Under the pieces are notes generated by a model. The model did no database searches. It saw nothing but the letters and a program-made list of their open reading frames with translations, and was not told the DNA's origin. 35,467 nt of DNA from Bacteroidales bacterium (lineage in GTDB: Bacteria > Bacteroidota > Bacteroidia > Bacteroidales > Bacteroidaceae), in assembly GCA_012518235.1 (NCBI GenBank), contig JAAYSY010000270.1, positions 1 through 35,467 of the forward strand, written 5' to 3'. Below, piece after piece: positions 32,934 to 35,467 of this stretch (its first letter is position 1; each line of letters opens with the position of its first letter). A program made the position numbers and the translations under genes.

Positions 32934-33980
32934 ATGAAGATAGGTGATAAAGTACGTTTTTTAAACGATGTGGGTGGTGGAGTCATCAAAGGATTTAAAG
33001 ATAAAGGAACTGCTTGGGTAGAAGATGAAAGTGGTTTTGATTTCCCCGTTCCCTTACATGAACTAGTTGTGATTGAGACGGATGATTATAATATTGAAAA
33101 AAAAGGAAGTGCTACAGACTCAAAAAGGGCTGAAAATTTAATAGCTGGGACTGTAAAGATTGAAGAGCCTTCGCTGGAAGTAAGAGGTAGAGATAATCTA
33201 AATGTGTTCTTAGGTTTTGTACCTGAAAATAGTAGACAATTACAAACAACAGACTTTGAGAGTTATCTTATAAATGATAGTAATTATTATCTCTATTATA
33301 CGTACCAGAATGAGTTGGATGGTGCTTGGCAATTGAGAAGTCATGGATTACTTGAGCCAAACTCTAAATTGCTAATAGAGAAGTTTGATAAAATACGATT
33401 AAATGAGTTAGAGCAAGTTGCTATTCAGTTAATTCCTTTTAAACACGCTACAGGATATAATCTTAAGCCAGCTGTTTCTGTAGAATTAAAAATAGACGTA
33501 GTAAAGTTTTATAAATTACATGCATTTAAAGATACAGAGTTTTTTGTGGAATCTGCTTTACTTTATGATGTTGTTAAAGATGATGTTTCTGTAGATCCGG
33601 TTGTTATTGATCCTGTGTCTATTGAAGAAGCTATAGCTTTTCAGAAAAAAATTGATGCTCCTATAAAGAAATCTATAAGAAGACGTAAGGAGAAGAATAG
33701 TATTCTTGAAGTGGACTTACATATCCATGAGCTTTTAGATACTACTCAAGGAATGAGTAATAAAGATATATTAGAATATCAATTAAAAGAGTTTCACAAG
33801 GTAATGGAAGAAAATAAAAGCAATAAAGGGCAGCGAATAGTTTTTATTCATGGTAAAGGAGATGGTGTGCTTCGCAAATCTCTTGCCGATGAGATTCGAA
33901 AGAAATATAAAAAATGTATTTCTCAAGATGCCTCATTTAAGGAATATGGTTTTGGTGCTACAATGGTAACCATACGTTAG
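32934..33980 (+). CDS. DUF2027 and Smr domain protein
   Basis: This 348-residue cytoplasmic protein begins with a small beta-barrel-like segment ([18 protein letters not shown], about residues 3-55), reminiscent of the MutS2-linked KOW-like fold. A central DUF2027 domain spans about 85-210. From about 260 it has an Smr domain: [10 protein letters not shown] near 262, [16 protein letters not shown] near 300 (the HGxGxG Smr signature) and the final GFGATMVTI. Smr domains bind or nick nucleic acids in MutS2 and related proteins, so a nucleic acid role is likely, but the activity here is not known. It has no MutS ATPase domain. It is a single gene with its own terminator, divergent from queA. Confidence 0.88.
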   Translation: MKIGDKVRFLNDVGGGVIKGFKDKGTAWVEDESGFDFPVPLHELVVIETDDYNIEKKGSATDSKRAENLIAGTVKIEEPSLEVRGRDNLNVFLGFVPENSRQLQTTDFESYLINDSNYYLYYTYQNELDGAWQLRSHGLLEPNSKLLIEKFDKIRLNELEQVAIQLIPFKHATGYNLKPAVSVELKIDVVKFYKLHAFKDTEFFVESALLYDVVKDDVSVDPVVIDPVSIEEAIAFQKKIDAPIKKSIRRRKEKNSILEVDLHIHELLDTTQGMSNKDILEYQLKEFHKVMEENKSNKGQRIVFIHGKGDGVLRKSLADEIRKKYKKCISQDASFKEYGFGATMVTIR

Positions 33981-34006
33981 CTCATTTTCTTTTAGAGTTC
34001 ATAGAT

Positions 34007-34038
34007 AGGATGTCTTTTTATTTAGGCATCCTTTTTTT
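34007..34038 (+). terminator. Terminator after the DUF2027-Smr gene
   Basis: AGGATGTC (34007-34014) pairs with GGCATCCT (34025-34032), eight pairs including one T-G, with a T-rich loop, and is followed by seven T bases. Confidence 0.8.
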
Positions 34039-34065
34039 ATGCAATGAATTATATGTAATGAGGGT

Positions 34066-35442
34066 TTATTTTATAGATCTTTTTCTGATAGATGATGTGT
34101 AGACACCTATTAGGCAAAGAATAGAGCTTATAATAAAAGTTATTCGCATTGCTGATATTAAATACCTAGCTTCTACATTTTCAAAAGAGTTATTACCTAT
34201 GGTCATAGAGAAAGCAAGCATTGCTAGTCCCATACTAAATGCTTGTCCTGTAAGACGCATCGTTCCCATACTTGCTGATGCACCACTATAATCCTTTTTA
34301 GTTACCGATCCCATAATGACATTAGTGTTAGGCGATGAGAATAGACCAAACCCAAAACCTAAAACAATCAGAATGGTAATTATATATGCAAAGTGGGTAG
34401 TAGCAGAAAGGAATATGAGGCAAATGAGTCCTATGAATACTATAAACATGCCAATAGTAGCTAAAATGGTGGGTGATTTTCTGTCCGATAAACTTCCAGC
34501 TTTGATGGTAACCAGTGTCATAATAATAGGTTGTGCAACCAAAATTAATCCTGCATCTCGAGGAGATAGTCCTCTGGCATATTGTAGATAAATACTCAAC
34601 ATAAAGGATACGGCAAAAGTTGAAGCGTAGTTAATTAAAGCAGAGAGTAAAGACATTCTAAAGACACGATTACCAAGAAATAGTTGAATGTTAAATACAG
34701 GGGATTTTTGTTTCTTTTCATAATATCCGAAATAGAACAGAAGAAAAGCACCTCCTAAAGTTAATATGAAGCCTTGTGTTTGAGGTAGCGTGGAGAATCC
34801 ATAGATAAGTGCAGATAATCCTATGGCATAAAGAGTCGCACCCCAGTAGTCAAAGGAGTATTGTTTATCTGTTTTCCAATTGTCCTTGATGTAAAAAACA
34901 GCTCCAATCATTGCTATAAAACTAATAAGTGCAGAAGCAAAGAATATACTTTTCCAACCTAAGTATTGTGTTAGTCCTCCTCCAATTATTGGAGCTGATG
35001 CTAAAGAAAAATAAACTGCTGCTGTATTAATACCTAATGCTTTTCCTCTCATTTGTGGTGGCGTTTTAGATACTAATATGGCATTAGATGTACTAAACAT
35101 CATCGCACTGCCAACACCCATAATAAAGCGATGAATTAATAGAAGTGTTCCAGAGTTTGAAAACCCAGAAAAAAGGGAAGATAAAAAGAAAAACAATAGA
35201 CCAAGAATAAATATTTTCTTTCGGCCCACTATGTCTGATATTCGTGCGGATGGAATTTGAAAAATAGCTGTAGAGAGTAAATAAATAGTTTGAAGCCAAC
35301 CTACTGTAACAGCTGTCAGTTCTAGCTCTTTATTTATATATGGAATTGCTAGGTTTAATGCTGACCCCATAAAAGGAACAAGACCTGATGCTAAACAGAT
35401 AACTATAACTAACTTTCTATAATCTTTACTATTTTCTTCCAT
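34066..35442 (-). CDS. MFS transporter, drug:H+ antiporter type
   Basis: This 458-residue inner membrane protein shows about 14 hydrophobic segments, fitting the DHA2-like part of the major facilitator superfamily. The motif-A region is SARISDIVGRKKIFILG near residue 64, and the antiporter motif C appears as SAPIIGGGLTQYLGWKSIFF near 155. A second-half motif A is seen in AGSLSDRKSPTILATIG near 315. Export of a drug or small metabolite driven by protons is the usual role; the substrate cannot be told. The gene is convergent with the DUF2027-Smr gene and its upstream region leaves the window after 25 bases, so its promoter and operon partners are not seen. Confidence 0.88.
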   Translation of the reverse strand: MEENSKDYRKLVIVICLASGLVPFMGSALNLAIPYINKELELTAVTVGWLQTIYLLSTAIFQIPSARISDIVGRKKIFILGLLFFFLSSLFSGFSNSGTLLLIHRFIMGVGSAMMFSTSNAILVSKTPPQMRGKALGINTAAVYFSLASAPIIGGGLTQYLGWKSIFFASALISFIAMIGAVFYIKDNWKTDKQYSFDYWGATLYAIGLSALIYGFSTLPQTQGFILTLGGAFLLFYFGYYEKKQKSPVFNIQLFLGNRVFRMSLLSALINYASTFAVSFMLSIYLQYARGLSPRDAGLILVAQPIIMTLVTIKAGSLSDRKSPTILATIGMFIVFIGLICLIFLSATTHFAYIITILIVLGFGFGLFSSPNTNVIMGSVTKKDYSGASASMGTMRLTGQAFSMGLAMLAFSMTIGNNSFENVEARYLISAMRITFIISSILCLIGVYTSSIRKRSIK

Positions 35443-35467
35443 TTTCTTTAAGTCGTTTGATTATCGA

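Overview
The window looks like an ordinary chromosomal segment of a Bacteroidota member, most likely Bacteroidales and Bacteroides-like. Evidence is the AT-rich sequence, promoters of the TTTG / TAnnTTTG type (for example TACATTTG, TATCTTTG, TATTTTTG), the lack of Shine-Dalgarno sequences, and families typical of that group: a DAHP synthase-chorismate mutase fusion, a DUF4827-like lipoprotein beside glmM, a DUF2027-Smr protein, a GH127-type lipoprotein glycosidase and an MG2/plug-domain protein. I see no rRNA, tRNA, insertion sequence, prophage or CRISPR array.

Layout. 1-1082 (+): SPOR-domain protein and folE. 1227-7146 (-): an aromatic amino acid operon running pheA, aminotransferase, DAHP synthase-chorismate mutase, tyrA, then dnaG. 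7160-7361 (-): the control region of that operon. 7641-9305 (+): a secreted alkaline phosphatase. 9382-13030 (-): recJ then recQ. 13475-15507 (+): a GH127-like beta-L-arabinofuranosidase lipoprotein whose start is split from its body by a one-base frameshift. 15602-18244 (-): a large exported MG2/TonB-plug-like protein. 18580-21604 (+): pflB and pflA, separated by a terminator-like hairpin. 21610-22053 (-): an acyl-CoA thioesterase. 22131-29399 (+): a dense run of tsaC/sua5, a ClC channel, fmt, rpe, comEC and a DHH phosphoesterase. 29496-31547 (+): the DUF4827-like lipoprotein and glmM. 31617-32840 (-): queA. 32934-33980 (+): DUF2027-Smr. 34066-35442 (-): an MFS transporter.

The most interesting signal is upstream of pheA. 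A promoter (about 7330-7361, minus strand) drives a 25-residue leader peptide (7310-7233) in which 11 residues are Phe or Tyr, mostly in one block. The last codons of the leader can pair with the 5' arm of a strong intrinsic terminator that ends just before pheA. This has every part expected of ribosome-mediated transcription attenuation, with a peptide that reads Phe and Tyr together and so matches an operon making both. The four enzymes form a closed pathway: the fusion protein supplies DAHP and makes prephenate, PheA and TyrA split prephenate toward Phe and Tyr, and the aminotransferase finishes the branches.

Other points worth a look are the frameshift in the GH127 gene, three copies of a TGACTAGGTCA-type motif in its upstream region, the hairpin between pflB and pflA, mirror-image promoter boxes between the thioesterase and tsaC genes, and a ComEC without the usual metal-binding nuclease motif.
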